Assembly (NCBI RefSeq): GCF_014199395.1
Contig: NZ_JACIJM010000004.1
Span: forward strand, 348,559 to 412,558
DNA length: 64,000 nt
Direction: 5' to 3'
Source: Yoonia ponticola
GTDB taxonomy: Bacteria; Pseudomonadota; Alphaproteobacteria; Rhodobacterales; Rhodobacteraceae
Position 1 is the first letter of the stretch. Every line of letters starts with the position of its first letter. The notes below the pieces were generated by a model. It did not search any database, was not told where the DNA came from, and worked only from the letters and a program-made list of their open reading frames with translations. The position numbers were made by a program, and so were the translations under genes. Below are positions 9,510-17,571 of the stretch, one piece after another.

Positions 9510-10772
9510 ATGCGTTCCATCATGAAAACATCTTTTGCAGCCCTTGCAGCAGCAAGCATCGTAGCCACAGCGGCATTTGCCGAAGGCGACGCACTGACAG
9601 GCGACCTGAATATCACGGCCGACATGTCCAATCCTGCGCCACGCGCGGTGATCGAAGGGCTTGTCGCTGATTTCGGCGCCTTGCACCCGGACCTGAACAT
9701 CGAGCTGACGGTCGTTGATCGTGACGCTTGGAAAACCCAAATCCGTAACGCGCTGACAGCCAACGCACCTGACGTTGTGAACTGGTACGCGGCCAACCGG
9801 ATGGGCCCATACGTCGAAGCTGGCTTGTTCGAAGACGTCTCTGACATGTACGAAGACGGCTCGCTCGAAGGTCTCGACGCTGTGAAAAGCGCGCTGACCA
9901 TCGACGGCAAACAATGGGGTGTGCCTTACACATACTACCAATGGGGCGTCTACTACCGCGAAGACATCTACAAAGAACTTGGCATCACCGAGCCCACCAC
10001 ATGGGAAGAAGAACTGGCCAACTGCGAAAAGATCGTCGCATCCGGTCGGGTTTGCTACACCATCGGGACCAAATTCCTTTGGACGGCTGGCGGCTGGTTC
10101 GACTACATGAACATGCGGACCAACGGCTTTGACTTCCACATGCAACTGGCCCGCGGCGAAGTCGCATGGACAGATGACCGTGTACGTCAAACATTCGCCA
10201 ACTGGCGTCAGCTGATCGACATGGGCGGCTTCGTTGAAGACCACCAATCTTATAGCTGGCAAGAAGCGCTGAACTTTATGGTAGACGGCGACGCAGCCGC
10301 ATACCTGATGGGTAACTTTGCGGTCGCACCATTACGCGAAGCAGGCCTGACAGACGATCAAATCGACTTCTACCAGTTCCCGACTATCGGCGATTTCCCA
10401 CAGGGCGAAGACGCACCGACGGATACATTCCACATCCCGTCGCAAGCCACCAACAAAGACAACGCACGTGCGTTCCTGGCCTATGTGACGTCCACTGACG
10501 TACAAACAGCCATCAACGCAGGTGACGCGCTTGGTCAGTTGCCAGTCAACGCAAACGCAAGCGTCGATGCTGACGAATTCCTAGAGCAAGGCTTCGAGAT
10601 GCTGTCCACAAACGCCCCGGGCGGCGTGGCACAATTCTTTGACCGTGACTTCCCGGCTGAAATGGCCAGCGTTGGCATGGAAGGTCTGCAAGAATTCATG
10701 GTGTTCCCGGATAACCTCGACGATATCCTGGCCCGTCTGGAAGATGCAGCAGAACGCGTCTACGACAAGTAA
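9510..10772 (+). CDS. Extracellular sugar-binding protein of ABC transporter
   Basis: 420 residues with an N-terminal signal peptide (KTSFAALAAASIVATAAFAE, cleavage about residue 24). The solute-binding family 1 pattern includes NAPDVVNWYAANRMGPYVEAGL, DGKQWGVPYTYYQWGVYYREDIY and AFLAYVTS. GGGAGG lies upstream of the ATG. It delivers a mono- or oligosaccharide to the two downstream permeases. The neighbouring MocA-type dehydrogenase hints at a sugar or polyol substrate. A strong hairpin (10783-10805) follows the stop, as is common for binding-protein mRNAs made in excess. Confidence 0.92.
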   Translation: MRSIMKTSFAALAAASIVATAAFAEGDALTGDLNITADMSNPAPRAVIEGLVADFGALHPDLNIELTVVDRDAWKTQIRNALTANAPDVVNWYAANRMGPYVEAGLFEDVSDMYEDGSLEGLDAVKSALTIDGKQWGVPYTYYQWGVYYREDIYKELGITEPTTWEEELANCEKIVASGRVCYTIGTKFLWTAGGWFDYMNMRTNGFDFHMQLARGEVAWTDDRVRQTFANWRQLIDMGGFVEDHQSYSWQEALNFMVDGDAAAYLMGNFAVAPLREAGLTDDQIDFYQFPTIGDFPQGEDAPTDTFHIPSQATNKDNARAFLAYVTSTDVQTAINAGDALGQLPVNANASVDADEFLEQGFEMLSTNAPGGVAQFFDRDFPAEMASVGMEGLQEFMVFPDNLDDILARLEDAAERVYDK

Positions 10773-10782
10773 CATAACACAC

Positions 10783-10805
10783 GGACGGGCCACATCGGCC
10801 CGTCC
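10783..10805 (+). other. Intercistronic stem-loop between binding protein and permease
   Basis: GGACGGGCC (10783-10791) pairs perfectly with GGCCCGTCC (10797-10805) over a 5-base loop, without a T-run. It probably stabilises the upstream message or partly terminates transcription, so the binding protein exceeds the permeases. Confidence 0.65.
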
Positions 10806-10880
10806 CCCACCCCTTAATCCATCCGCAAGGCGATCCGGCCTTTCGCATGTGTTGAGACCTGAATTCAGAGGGAGACGGCC

Positions 10881-11810
10881 ATGGCATTTGCCACCACACC
10901 CACCGCATCCACCAACCGCGGCTGGTATAAACGCAACGAGATCGCGATCACGCCTTGGCTGTTCCTGATCCTGCCAATCCTGTTCTTCGCGGTCTACGTG
11001 ATTATCCCGATCGGCCAATCGTTCTGGATCTCGTTCCACGAATGGGACGGCTTGGGCGAAAAAACCTATGTCGGGCTTGCCAACTACGAACGGCTACTGA
11101 CCGACGACCGCAAATTCGGCATCTCGTTCTGGAACAACCTGAAATGGCTGGTGCTCTACCTGCTGGCGATCCCGATGGGCCTGTTCATCTCGCTGTTCCT
11201 GAACCAAACAGTCGCGGGCATCCGGCTCTATAAGTCGCTGTTCTTCTTCCCCTTTGTGATCTCCCAAGTCGTCGTGGGCCTTGTGTTCTCGTGGTTCTAC
11301 TTCCCCAACTTCGGGTTGTTCACCGTGATCCTCGACCTGTTCGGGTTAGAGATCAAAGGCGGCGTGCTCGGCAATCCGAACACCGCGACCTACGGCATCA
11401 TCGCCGCAGGACTGTGGCCACAAACGGCATATTGCATGATCTTGTACCTCACAGGGCTGAACTCTGTTGACCCAGAACAAGTCGAAGCCGCACGGCTCGA
11501 CGGCGCAAAAGGGTACAAAATGCTGTGGTATGTGATCCTGCCACAACTCAAACCAGCAACCTTCATCGCCTTTGTCGTGACCATCATCGGGGCGCTGCGG
11601 TCCTTTGACCTGATCTCGGTCATGACCAACGGCGGGCCCTTCGGGTCAACCCGCGTGCTGTCCTTCTACATGTTCGAAGAATCCCTGTCAGAATTCGGCT
11701 TCCGCATGGGCTACGGGGCGGCCATCGCTGTGGTGCTGTTCTTCCTGATGCTGTTCTTCATCGTCTACTTCTTGTGGTCGATGTACCAAGACGAAAAAGG
11801 GGGGCATTAA
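10881..11810 (+). CDS. Sugar ABC transporter permease (MalF/UgpA type)
   Basis: 309 residues with about six membrane segments starting ITPWLFLILPILFFAVYVIIPI. The EAA loop is seen as EAARLDGAKGYKMLWYVILPQLKP, the contact site for the ATPase. GGGAGACGGCC precedes the ATG. One of two CUT1 permease subunits; the next gene begins 1 bp after its stop. Confidence 0.92.
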   Translation: MAFATTPTASTNRGWYKRNEIAITPWLFLILPILFFAVYVIIPIGQSFWISFHEWDGLGEKTYVGLANYERLLTDDRKFGISFWNNLKWLVLYLLAIPMGLFISLFLNQTVAGIRLYKSLFFFPFVISQVVVGLVFSWFYFPNFGLFTVILDLFGLEIKGGVLGNPNTATYGIIAAGLWPQTAYCMILYLTGLNSVDPEQVEAARLDGAKGYKMLWYVILPQLKPATFIAFVVTIIGALRSFDLISVMTNGGPFGSTRVLSFYMFEESLSEFGFRMGYGAAIAVVLFFLMLFFIVYFLWSMYQDEKGGH

Positions 11811-11811
11811 G

Positions 11812-12660
11812 ATGTTTCCAACACCCATCGAAAAGACATCGCGGTCGTGGCAGATTTCTTACCAGATCATCCTGCCCATCGTGCTGATCATCTGGCTGCT
11901 GCCACTGATCGCAGTTGCGATGTTCTCGATCAAACCGGACTCGGATTTTGCCAATGGCAACTACTGGGGCCTGCCGTCATCGTTTGAATTCTTCAGCAAC
12001 TACGGCAAAGTGTTCTTCGAATCCAACATGCCAAGATACCTGCTGAACTCGGTGTTCATCACGATCCCCACCGTGATCGGGGCCGTGGCCCTATCGGCCA
12101 TGGCGGGCTTTGCACTCGGCGTCTACAAATTCAAAGGCAACCTGCTGATCTTCTTCATGTTCATCGCGGGTAACTTTGTGCCGTTCCAAATCCTGATGGT
12201 GCCGGTGCGCGACCTGACAATCTCGATGGGTCTCTACGACACCGTGCAGGGCCTCGTCTTGTTCCACATCGCATTCCAAACGGGTTTCTGCACTTTGTTC
12301 ATGCGGAACTTTATCAAAGCCCTGCCCTTCCCGCTGATCGAAGCAGCGCGCGTCGAAGGCGTCGCAGAATGGCGCATCTTCCTCTACGTGGTGCTGCCGC
12401 TGATGAAACCGGCACTCGCAGCACTCGCCGTGCTGATCTTCACCTTCATCTGGAACGATTACTTCTGGGCCGTGGTGCTGACACAAGGGCCAAACGCACA
12501 GCCCGTGACGGCAGGCATCACCGAATTCAACTCGCAATATCGGGCGGCCTATCACCTGATGTCTGCAGGCTCGATCGTGGCGGCACTGCCACCGGTGGCG
12601 ATGTTCTTCTTGATGCAAAAACACTTCATTGCAGGCCTCACACTCGGCGCGGTCAAATAA
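11812..12660 (+). CDS. Sugar ABC transporter permease (MalG/UgpE type)
   Basis: 282 residues, six membrane segments, EAA loop EAARVEGVAEWRIFLYVVLPLMKP. It pairs with the upstream permease. Motifs such as FKGNLLIFFMFIAGNFVPFQILMVP are typical of the MalG-side subunit. Last gene before a terminator hairpin. Confidence 0.92.
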   Translation: MFPTPIEKTSRSWQISYQIILPIVLIIWLLPLIAVAMFSIKPDSDFANGNYWGLPSSFEFFSNYGKVFFESNMPRYLLNSVFITIPTVIGAVALSAMAGFALGVYKFKGNLLIFFMFIAGNFVPFQILMVPVRDLTISMGLYDTVQGLVLFHIAFQTGFCTLFMRNFIKALPFPLIEAARVEGVAEWRIFLYVVLPLMKPALAALAVLIFTFIWNDYFWAVVLTQGPNAQPVTAGITEFNSQYRAAYHLMSAGSIVAALPPVAMFFLMQKHFIAGLTLGAVK

Positions 12661-12665
12661 ACAAC

Positions 12666-12692
12666 GGGGCGCCAAACCAAGGCGCCCCTTTT
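12666..12692 (+). terminator. Rho-independent terminator of the sugar-transporter operon
   Basis: GGGGCGCC (12666-12673) and GGCGCCCC (12681-12688) form a stem over a 7-base loop, followed by TTTTC. Confidence 0.85.
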
Positions 12693-12743
12693 CGCTTCTT
12701 TGGCTCCTTCAATATCCCGGGGGCATGGGGGCTGGCCCCCACC

Positions 12744-12763
12744 CGAATTTTCGCAAAAATTCG
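12744..12763. repeat. Near-perfect 20-bp palindrome, copy 1
   Basis: CGAATTTTCGCAAAAATTCG: palindromic except for one base pair next to the centre. Same sequence as the copy at 12867-12886 apart from one base, both preceded by ACCC/CCCC. Confidence 0.75.
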
Positions 12764-12866
12764 CAAACCACCCCAAAGTCCGACACAGCGGTGCATAGGT
12801 TGTGCACGCCTTGTGCACGCAAATCACACCCCAAAACCCACGCATCTCCGCCCGAAACACGCACCC

Positions 12867-12886
12867 CGAATTTTCGCGAAAATTCG
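12867..12886. repeat. Perfect 20-bp palindrome, copy 2
   Basis: CGAATTTTCGCGAAAATTCG is fully self-complementary. It lies 123 bp downstream of copy 1. Two copies in one spacer suggest a dispersed palindromic repeat or a paired protein-binding site. Confidence 0.8.
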
Positions 12887-12897
12887 ACACTGACCAT

Positions 12898-12926
12898 AAA
12901 AAAGGCGCCCACATCTCGTAGGCGCC
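12898..12926 (-). terminator. Rho-independent terminator of the GntR-dehydrogenase transcript
   Basis: On the minus strand GGCGCC, an 11-base loop and GGCGCC are followed by TTTTTT. It lies downstream of the MocA-type dehydrogenase stop at 12992. Confidence 0.75.
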
Positions 12927-12968
12927 CCACCCCCTCGGGCCTTATCAAATCGTAAACACAACGCACGT

Positions 12969-12984
12969 CTTCCCCGCGGGGAAG
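12969..12984. repeat. 16-bp GC-rich palindrome
   Basis: CTTCCCCGCGGGGAAG is fully palindromic and sits 8 bp beyond the dehydrogenase stop. It could be a second 3'-end stem. Confidence 0.5.
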
Positions 12985-12991
12985 GTTTCAC

Positions 12992-14095
12992 TCAGAAATC
13001 AAGCGTCACCGCTTGGCCGGTCCGCGCGGATTCCTGCGCCGCCAACCCAATCGCCACAGCCTTCATCCCGTCATCCGCCGTGACTTCCACGATGCCTTCG
13101 CCGCGCACAACGGCGTTAAAGCGTTGGTGCTGGTAGAACGTCGACCCGTTGTGATCGCCAGCTGCAAGCAGCGTCGGATCAACCGGAATCTCGGACGTAA
13201 ACGGGCCCTTGGGGGCGCGTGGCGAGATAATTAGCTGCGGCACAGGTGCATCGCCCAATGCCTTCGGCCAGAACCGACCCGGCCCCGGCACAAGCGCTTC
13301 GATCTTGGCCTTTGGCCCCACCGCGATGATCTCTTCTTGGTAGCGCGATCCTTCGGCGAACATGCACAATTCCAACATCGCACGCGCCCCGCCTTTGAAG
13401 TCGATAATCACATAGCCATGGTCCCAAATGTCTGGCGTCTCGTCGTCATAGCGTTCCTCAAGGTGGTTAACCCCCTGCCCCGCAGAGGCCATCACACGCA
13501 CGGGTTCGTCCTTTAAAATCAAGCGCATCAGATCAAAAAAATGACAGCATTTCTCGACCAAAGTCCCGCCCGTTTTCGCGTTAAAGCGGTTCCAATCGCC
13601 GATTTTCGGCAGGAACGGAAAGCGGTGTTCGCGCACAGTCAGCATCTTGATGCCGCCCGTCGTCTGCTCTGCCTGCTCGATCAGCGCCGCCACAGGCGGC
13701 ATATACCGGTACTCCATCGCGACCCAAAACGGCGCAGGATAATCTGCGGCCAAAGCGGCAATATCACCCGCCTGTGCAGGGTCCGTATAGATCGGTTTCT
13801 CGCAGAGCACGGGCAGCGGACGGGTCGCAGCGATGATCTTCATCTGGTCCACATGCAGGTAGTTCGGGCTGACGATCACCAGCGCGTCGATGTTCTTAAA
13901 CGCCAGCAAATCCTCAAGAGTTTCAGCCACATAAGCCTCGCCCGCCAAATCAGCCGCTGTTTGCGCCAACTCGCGCACCGGATCAAAGACCGCTGTGACT
14001 TTGCCATGCGGCAACAAGCCGATATTCTGGATGTGCTCGCGGGCCATCATCCCGCACCCGATAATCCCGTAGTTGACCATTTCCAACGTCGTCAT
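12992..14095 (-). CDS. Gfo/Idh/MocA-family NAD(P)-dependent oxidoreductase
   Basis: 367 residues from ATG 14095, whose ATGA overlaps the GntR stop. The Rossmann start NYGIIGCGMMAREHIQNI and the conserved CEKPIYTD segment (about residues 100-107) define the family; these enzymes oxidise sugar or inositol hydroxyls. A longer in-frame opening reaches 14143 but lies inside the GntR gene. Co-transcribed with the GntR regulator and beside the sugar transporter, so probably acts on the imported sugar. Confidence 0.88.
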   Translation of the reverse strand: MTTLEMVNYGIIGCGMMAREHIQNIGLLPHGKVTAVFDPVRELAQTAADLAGEAYVAETLEDLLAFKNIDALVIVSPNYLHVDQMKIIAATRPLPVLCEKPIYTDPAQAGDIAALAADYPAPFWVAMEYRYMPPVAALIEQAEQTTGGIKMLTVREHRFPFLPKIGDWNRFNAKTGGTLVEKCCHFFDLMRLILKDEPVRVMASAGQGVNHLEERYDDETPDIWDHGYVIIDFKGGARAMLELCMFAEGSRYQEEIIAVGPKAKIEALVPGPGRFWPKALGDAPVPQLIISPRAPKGPFTSEIPVDPTLLAAGDHNGSTFYQHQRFNAVVRGEGIVEVTADDGMKAVAIGLAAQESARTGQAVTLDF

Positions 14096-14799
14096 CCTTT
14101 TCCGAGGCGCGAAATATAGCGCGCCTTGTTGTAATCGAACCATGTCTTTGAAATCTCGGCAGCAGTCCCCGCCGCATCATAACTGATCCGTTCAATATAT
14201 CCGGCCATCTGACCGGCCATTATGGGGTAGTCCGCACCGCCCCACTCAGGGACCGCAGCCACGCCGATTTCGTCCACAGCGGACCCGATCAAAAGACCCA
14301 AATCGTTGCGGTAAAAGTGGTAAAGCGACTCGCTCAGATCATCGGCCGTGATCCGGTCGCGGTATGATCCATCGAGCCAGATTTCCTCTAGCGCTATCGC
14401 TTTGCCGTCCAACGACCGCACGCGCCTGATCCTATGGCCCTCGGACGCACTGCCAAAGGCGGGCATATCCGCCGTTTTCCCCAAGCGATCCACCGACAAT
14501 ATCCGCGCTGTGGGCAAGCCGCCGCCGCCGATAAGCTCCAGCCGGAACATCGCATAGACGGACGCCACATCGGTCTGAAAACGCACGTAGTTTCCCGACC
14601 CCTGCACACGGTGCAACATGCCTTTGCCTTCAAGGTCGCTGAGCGCTTTGCGCAAGGTTCCGACCGAGATGCCTAGCTCTGCTGCCATGTCCCGTTCGGG
14701 GGCCAAACGCGCCCCGTCGATCAAGTGACCTGCGGCGATTTCGCGGATCAGCATTTCGCTGACCTGAATGTATTTTGGTAATGACGACGCGTCCGCCAT
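14092..14799 (-). CDS. GntR-family regulator with UTRA ligand domain
   Basis: 235 residues from ATG 14799, preceded by GGAAGGGG; an upstream in-frame start at 14850 lacks such a site. The winged helix-turn-helix is at about residues 8-72 (LAPERDMAAELGISVGTLRKALSDLEGKGML), and the C-terminal UTRA domain (about 85-225) as in HutC/PhnF-type regulators usually binds a small metabolite. It likely controls its own operon and possibly the divergent monooxygenase operon and the sugar transporter. Confidence 0.87.
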   Translation of the reverse strand: MADASSLPKYIQVSEMLIREIAAGHLIDGARLAPERDMAAELGISVGTLRKALSDLEGKGMLHRVQGSGNYVRFQTDVASVYAMFRLELIGGGGLPTARILSVDRLGKTADMPAFGSASEGHRIRRVRSLDGKAIALEEIWLDGSYRDRITADDLSESLYHFYRNDLGLLIGSAVDEIGVAAVPEWGGADYPIMAGQMAGYIERISYDAAGTAAEISKTWFDYNKARYISRLGKG

Positions 14800-14825
14800 G
14801 ATGGCCCCTTCCGTGTCAAAGCCAA

Positions 14826-14846
14826 ATTGATGCACCATTGATGCAC
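14826..14846. promoter_or_regulatory. Direct repeat in GntR/monooxygenase divergent promoter region
   Basis: ATTGATGCAC occurs twice (14826-14835 and 14837-14846), exactly one helical turn apart, 27 bp upstream of the GntR start and 54 bp upstream of the divergent monooxygenase start. Candidate operator for the GntR protein. Confidence 0.5.
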
Positions 14847-14899
14847 ACAATCCGGCGTGTTAGGCAAGAGGTAACACAGCCCAGCCAGAGGTGGAATCG

Positions 14900-16057
14900 A
14901 TGACTATTGTACCAATCACCAGCCCCGATCTTGATGCCGCAGAGGTATCTTGGTTTTCTGCATTGTGTTCAGATGATTACCAGTTTTTAGGTGTGCCGGA
15001 TACGGACCTGAAATCGACGTGGGAGCACTGCCGTGACATCGGTTTGACGGCTGAAAAGCAGGGCTTCAGAAACATCCTTGCACCCTCGTCCTATCAGGTT
15101 GGCCAAGACACATTGTCTTATGTGGCAGGCATGGCGCCGCTGACCGAAAAGATTAATTTTCTAGCCGCGATCCGCTGTGGTGAGGTGCAACCGATCATGC
15201 TGGCACGCACGATTGCGACGCTGGATCACATGCTCAAAGGTCGCCTCACCCTGAACGTGATCTCATCGGATTTTCCGGGTGAAGTCGCCCCGTCTCCTTA
15301 CCGTTACAAACGTAGCCACGAGGTTGTGCAAATCCTGCGTCAAGCGTGGACGCAAGACGAGATCACGCACCACGGCGACGTCTATGACTTTGACAAAGTC
15401 CCAACTGGCCCCGCGAAACCATATCAGCAAAATGGCGGCCCATTGTTGTATTTTGGCGGCTACTCACCCGATGCGTTGGAACTGTGCGGGGCGCAGTGTG
15501 ACGTCTATCTGATGTGGCCTGAAACGCAGGATGTTTTAGCCCAACGAATGAAGGACGTTCATGCCCGTGCAGCGGCGCATAACCGCACGCTGGACTACGG
15601 TTTGCGCGTCCATATGATCGTGCGCGACACCGAGGCTGAGGCCAAGGAATACGCCGATTATATCGCCAGCAAGTTGGACGACGAATACGGCAAATTGATC
15701 CGTGACCGCGCGCACGACAGCATCTCGCTTGGTGTGGCGCATCAGGCGAAAGCCCGCGAATTGGCTGACAAATTCGGCTACACCGAACCCGGCTTGTGGA
15801 CTGGCGTTGGCCGTGCACGGTCTGGCTGTGGCGCCGCCTTGGTTGGGTCAACCGATCAAGTGTTGTCCAAGATCGAAAGCTATCAAAAAATGGGCATCCG
15901 CTCGTTTATCTTTTCGGGTTATCCGCATATCGCTGAGGCCGAACACTTTGGCAGCCGCGTCATGCCACACCTTAAAACATGCTCTCTGCCACATGCCTAC
16001 GGGCGCGTGCCAGCAGAGACACCCGCAACACCACTAGGCACAGGACCACGCACATGA
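14900..16057 (+). CDS. LLM-class flavin-dependent monooxygenase (SsuD-like)
   Basis: 385 residues from ATG 14900, with GAGGTGGA 5-12 bp upstream; an in-frame GTG at 14891 lies within that site. Luciferase-like TIM-barrel features are seen: VGQDTLSYVAGMAPLTEKINFLAAIR, LDHMLKGRLTLNVISSDFPGE and GRARSGCGAALVGSTDQV. Closest in style to alkanesulfonate monooxygenase, which uses FMNH2 and O2 to cleave C-S bonds; other LLM enzymes oxidise alkanes, amines or chelators, so the substrate is open. First gene of a tightly coupled three-gene operon that ends with a flavin reductase able to supply FMNH2. Confidence 0.88.
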   Translation: MTIVPITSPDLDAAEVSWFSALCSDDYQFLGVPDTDLKSTWEHCRDIGLTAEKQGFRNILAPSSYQVGQDTLSYVAGMAPLTEKINFLAAIRCGEVQPIMLARTIATLDHMLKGRLTLNVISSDFPGEVAPSPYRYKRSHEVVQILRQAWTQDEITHHGDVYDFDKVPTGPAKPYQQNGGPLLYFGGYSPDALELCGAQCDVYLMWPETQDVLAQRMKDVHARAAAHNRTLDYGLRVHMIVRDTEAEAKEYADYIASKLDDEYGKLIRDRAHDSISLGVAHQAKARELADKFGYTEPGLWTGVGRARSGCGAALVGSTDQVLSKIESYQKMGIRSFIFSGYPHIAEAEHFGSRVMPHLKTCSLPHAYGRVPAETPATPLGTGPRT

Positions 16058-16944
16058 ACCGCGTCGATATCACCAAAGACCTCTCGTTTTCCCGCATCGT
16101 TTACGGCATGTGGCGGCTGGCCGAGGCGTCAGATACATCACCCGCCCACGTTCAGGAAAAGATTGAAGCTTGCCTTGCGCAAGGCATCACAACAATGGAC
16201 CAAGCCGACATTTACGGCGGCTATGAGGCCGAAGAAGTGTTGGGTGCAGCCTTGAAAGCCGCCCCTGCCCTGAAAGACAAAATCGAGATCGTGACCAAGT
16301 GCGATATCGTGGCCCCTGCTGGCCGTTATGCTGATGCGACGGGCAAATATTACGACACCTCTGCGGCGCATGTCACAGCGTCCGTAGATCATTCGCTGCG
16401 CCTGATGAACGTTGATAAAATCGACACGTTGCTGATCCACCGCCCCGATCCGTTCATGGATCACCACGAAACGGGTGCCGCATTGGACGCGCTTGTCGCA
16501 TCTGGCAAAGTCCGCTCGGTGGGCGTCTCGAATTTCAAACTGCACGACTGGACGCTGCTGCAATCTGCGATGAAAACGCAGCTTGTGACCAACCAGATCG
16601 AGCTGTCCGTGACGGCAAACGCTGGCTTCACCAATGGCGATGTGGCGTATCTGCAGGAACGTGACGTGCCGATCATGGCATGGTCGCCGCTGGGTGGTGG
16701 CGCGTTGCTGACGTCCAATTCTGCGACCCGCGACCTGATGGGCGAAATTGGTGCCGCTCACGGTGTTGATGCAAGCGCTGTTGCAGTGGCGTGGCTTCTG
16801 GCGCATCCTGCAAATATCATGCCGGTGATGGGGACCAATAACCTAAGCCGGATCAAAGCGTTATCAGATGCGTTTAAGGTCGATATGACACGGCAGGTTT
16901 GGTTCCAGCTTTACACCGCAGCTCTTGGCAATGAGGTTCCATAA
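16054..16944 (+). CDS. Aldo/keto reductase family oxidoreductase
   Basis: 296 residues from ATG 16054, overlapping the monooxygenase stop by ATGA. The catalytic Asp-Tyr region (TTMDQADIYGGYEAEEVLG), Lys in EIVTKCDI and His in TLLIHRPDP match the AKR family. The C-terminal VAWLLAHPANIMPVMGTN segment resembles E. coli YdhF. It probably reduces the aldehyde or ketone released by the monooxygenase, using NADPH. An in-frame start at 15979 would overlap the upstream gene by 79 bp and is unlikely. Confidence 0.88.
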   Translation: MNRVDITKDLSFSRIVYGMWRLAEASDTSPAHVQEKIEACLAQGITTMDQADIYGGYEAEEVLGAALKAAPALKDKIEIVTKCDIVAPAGRYADATGKYYDTSAAHVTASVDHSLRLMNVDKIDTLLIHRPDPFMDHHETGAALDALVASGKVRSVGVSNFKLHDWTLLQSAMKTQLVTNQIELSVTANAGFTNGDVAYLQERDVPIMAWSPLGGGALLTSNSATRDLMGEIGAAHGVDASAVAVAWLLAHPANIMPVMGTNNLSRIKALSDAFKVDMTRQVWFQLYTAALGNEVP

Positions 16945-17450
16945 TGGACGCAGGCACAATCGCGACTTTCAATCCCAGTAGTGACCCAGACAGCTTTCGT
17001 GGCGCGTTAGGGGCATTTGTCACTGGCGTCACAGTGATCACAACCGACGGGCCTGAGGGGCCGGTGGCCATCGTCGCCAACAGCTTTGCCAGCGTATCGC
17101 TGGACCCGCCGTTGGTGTTGTGGTCGCCCGCCAAAGCGTCGAAACGGTTTGAACATTTCGCGGGATCGCGCCGCTTTGCTGTGCATATTCTGGCGGCAGA
17201 TCAACGCGATATCTGTGCTGCGATCATCAAATCCAAGACCGCAATCAAGGACGTGCCGATGCATCTGTCCCACTGCGGCATGCCGATTATCGAAGGCGCA
17301 TTGGCGACGTTTGAATGCTCGTTAGAGGCGACACATGACGCAGGCGATCACGTGATCGTCGTGGGCCGCGTGACCAAAGCGCAGCACAATGGCGGCGAGC
17401 CGCTGGTGTTTCACGGCGGCCAATACGGACAATTTGCGACGATCGACTAA
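16944..17450 (+). CDS. Flavin reductase family protein (FMN reductase)
   Basis: 168 residues; the start shares one base with the upstream TAA. SFRGALGAFVTGVTVITT (about residues 15-32) and the NSFASVSLDPPLVLWSPAK segment define the flavin reductase-like FMN-binding family. The C-terminal GQYGQFAT is also typical. It likely supplies reduced FMN to the LLM monooxygenase two genes upstream, making a two-component monooxygenase. Confidence 0.9.
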   Translation: MDAGTIATFNPSSDPDSFRGALGAFVTGVTVITTDGPEGPVAIVANSFASVSLDPPLVLWSPAKASKRFEHFAGSRRFAVHILAADQRDICAAIIKSKTAIKDVPMHLSHCGMPIIEGALATFECSLEATHDAGDHVIVVGRVTKAQHNGGEPLVFHGGQYGQFATID

Positions 17451-17473
17451 GCCGGTTTCGTCTTTTAAATTCA

Positions 17474-17504
17474 GAAGGGTGGCGACATCGTTTTGCCACC
17501 CTTC
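17474..17504 (+). terminator. Hairpin after the monooxygenase operon
   Basis: GAAGGGTGGC pairs perfectly with GCCACCCTTC over an 11-base loop. The following bases hold only a short TTTT (17512-17515), so termination may be partial and allow read-through to the reductive dehalogenase gene. Confidence 0.6.
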
Positions 17505-17571
17505 GCAAGCGTTTTCGCCTTGCCCCTGCCCTGCGTTGTCGGTTTCATAGCCGCAACAAAAGGCCACTTTT

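Larger units (their letters stand above)
12693..12896. other. Non-coding spacer with two copies of a 20-bp palindrome
   Basis: No credible gene is visible; open frames here are short and compositionally odd. The spacer holds a C-rich stretch, the direct repeat TTGTGCACGC (12798-12832 region) and two copies of a 20-bp palindrome listed separately. Confidence 0.6.

Noticed and set aside
12552..12966. Several overlapping reading frames in the spacer after the sugar permease
   Set aside because: They run through terminators and palindromes, are Pro/Arg/Cys-rich, have no ribosome site and overlap each other in different frames.
17450..17571. Cobalamin riboswitch before the B12-dependent dehalogenase
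   Set aside because: The 121-bp spacer holds only one hairpin; no B12-box-like sequence was seen.
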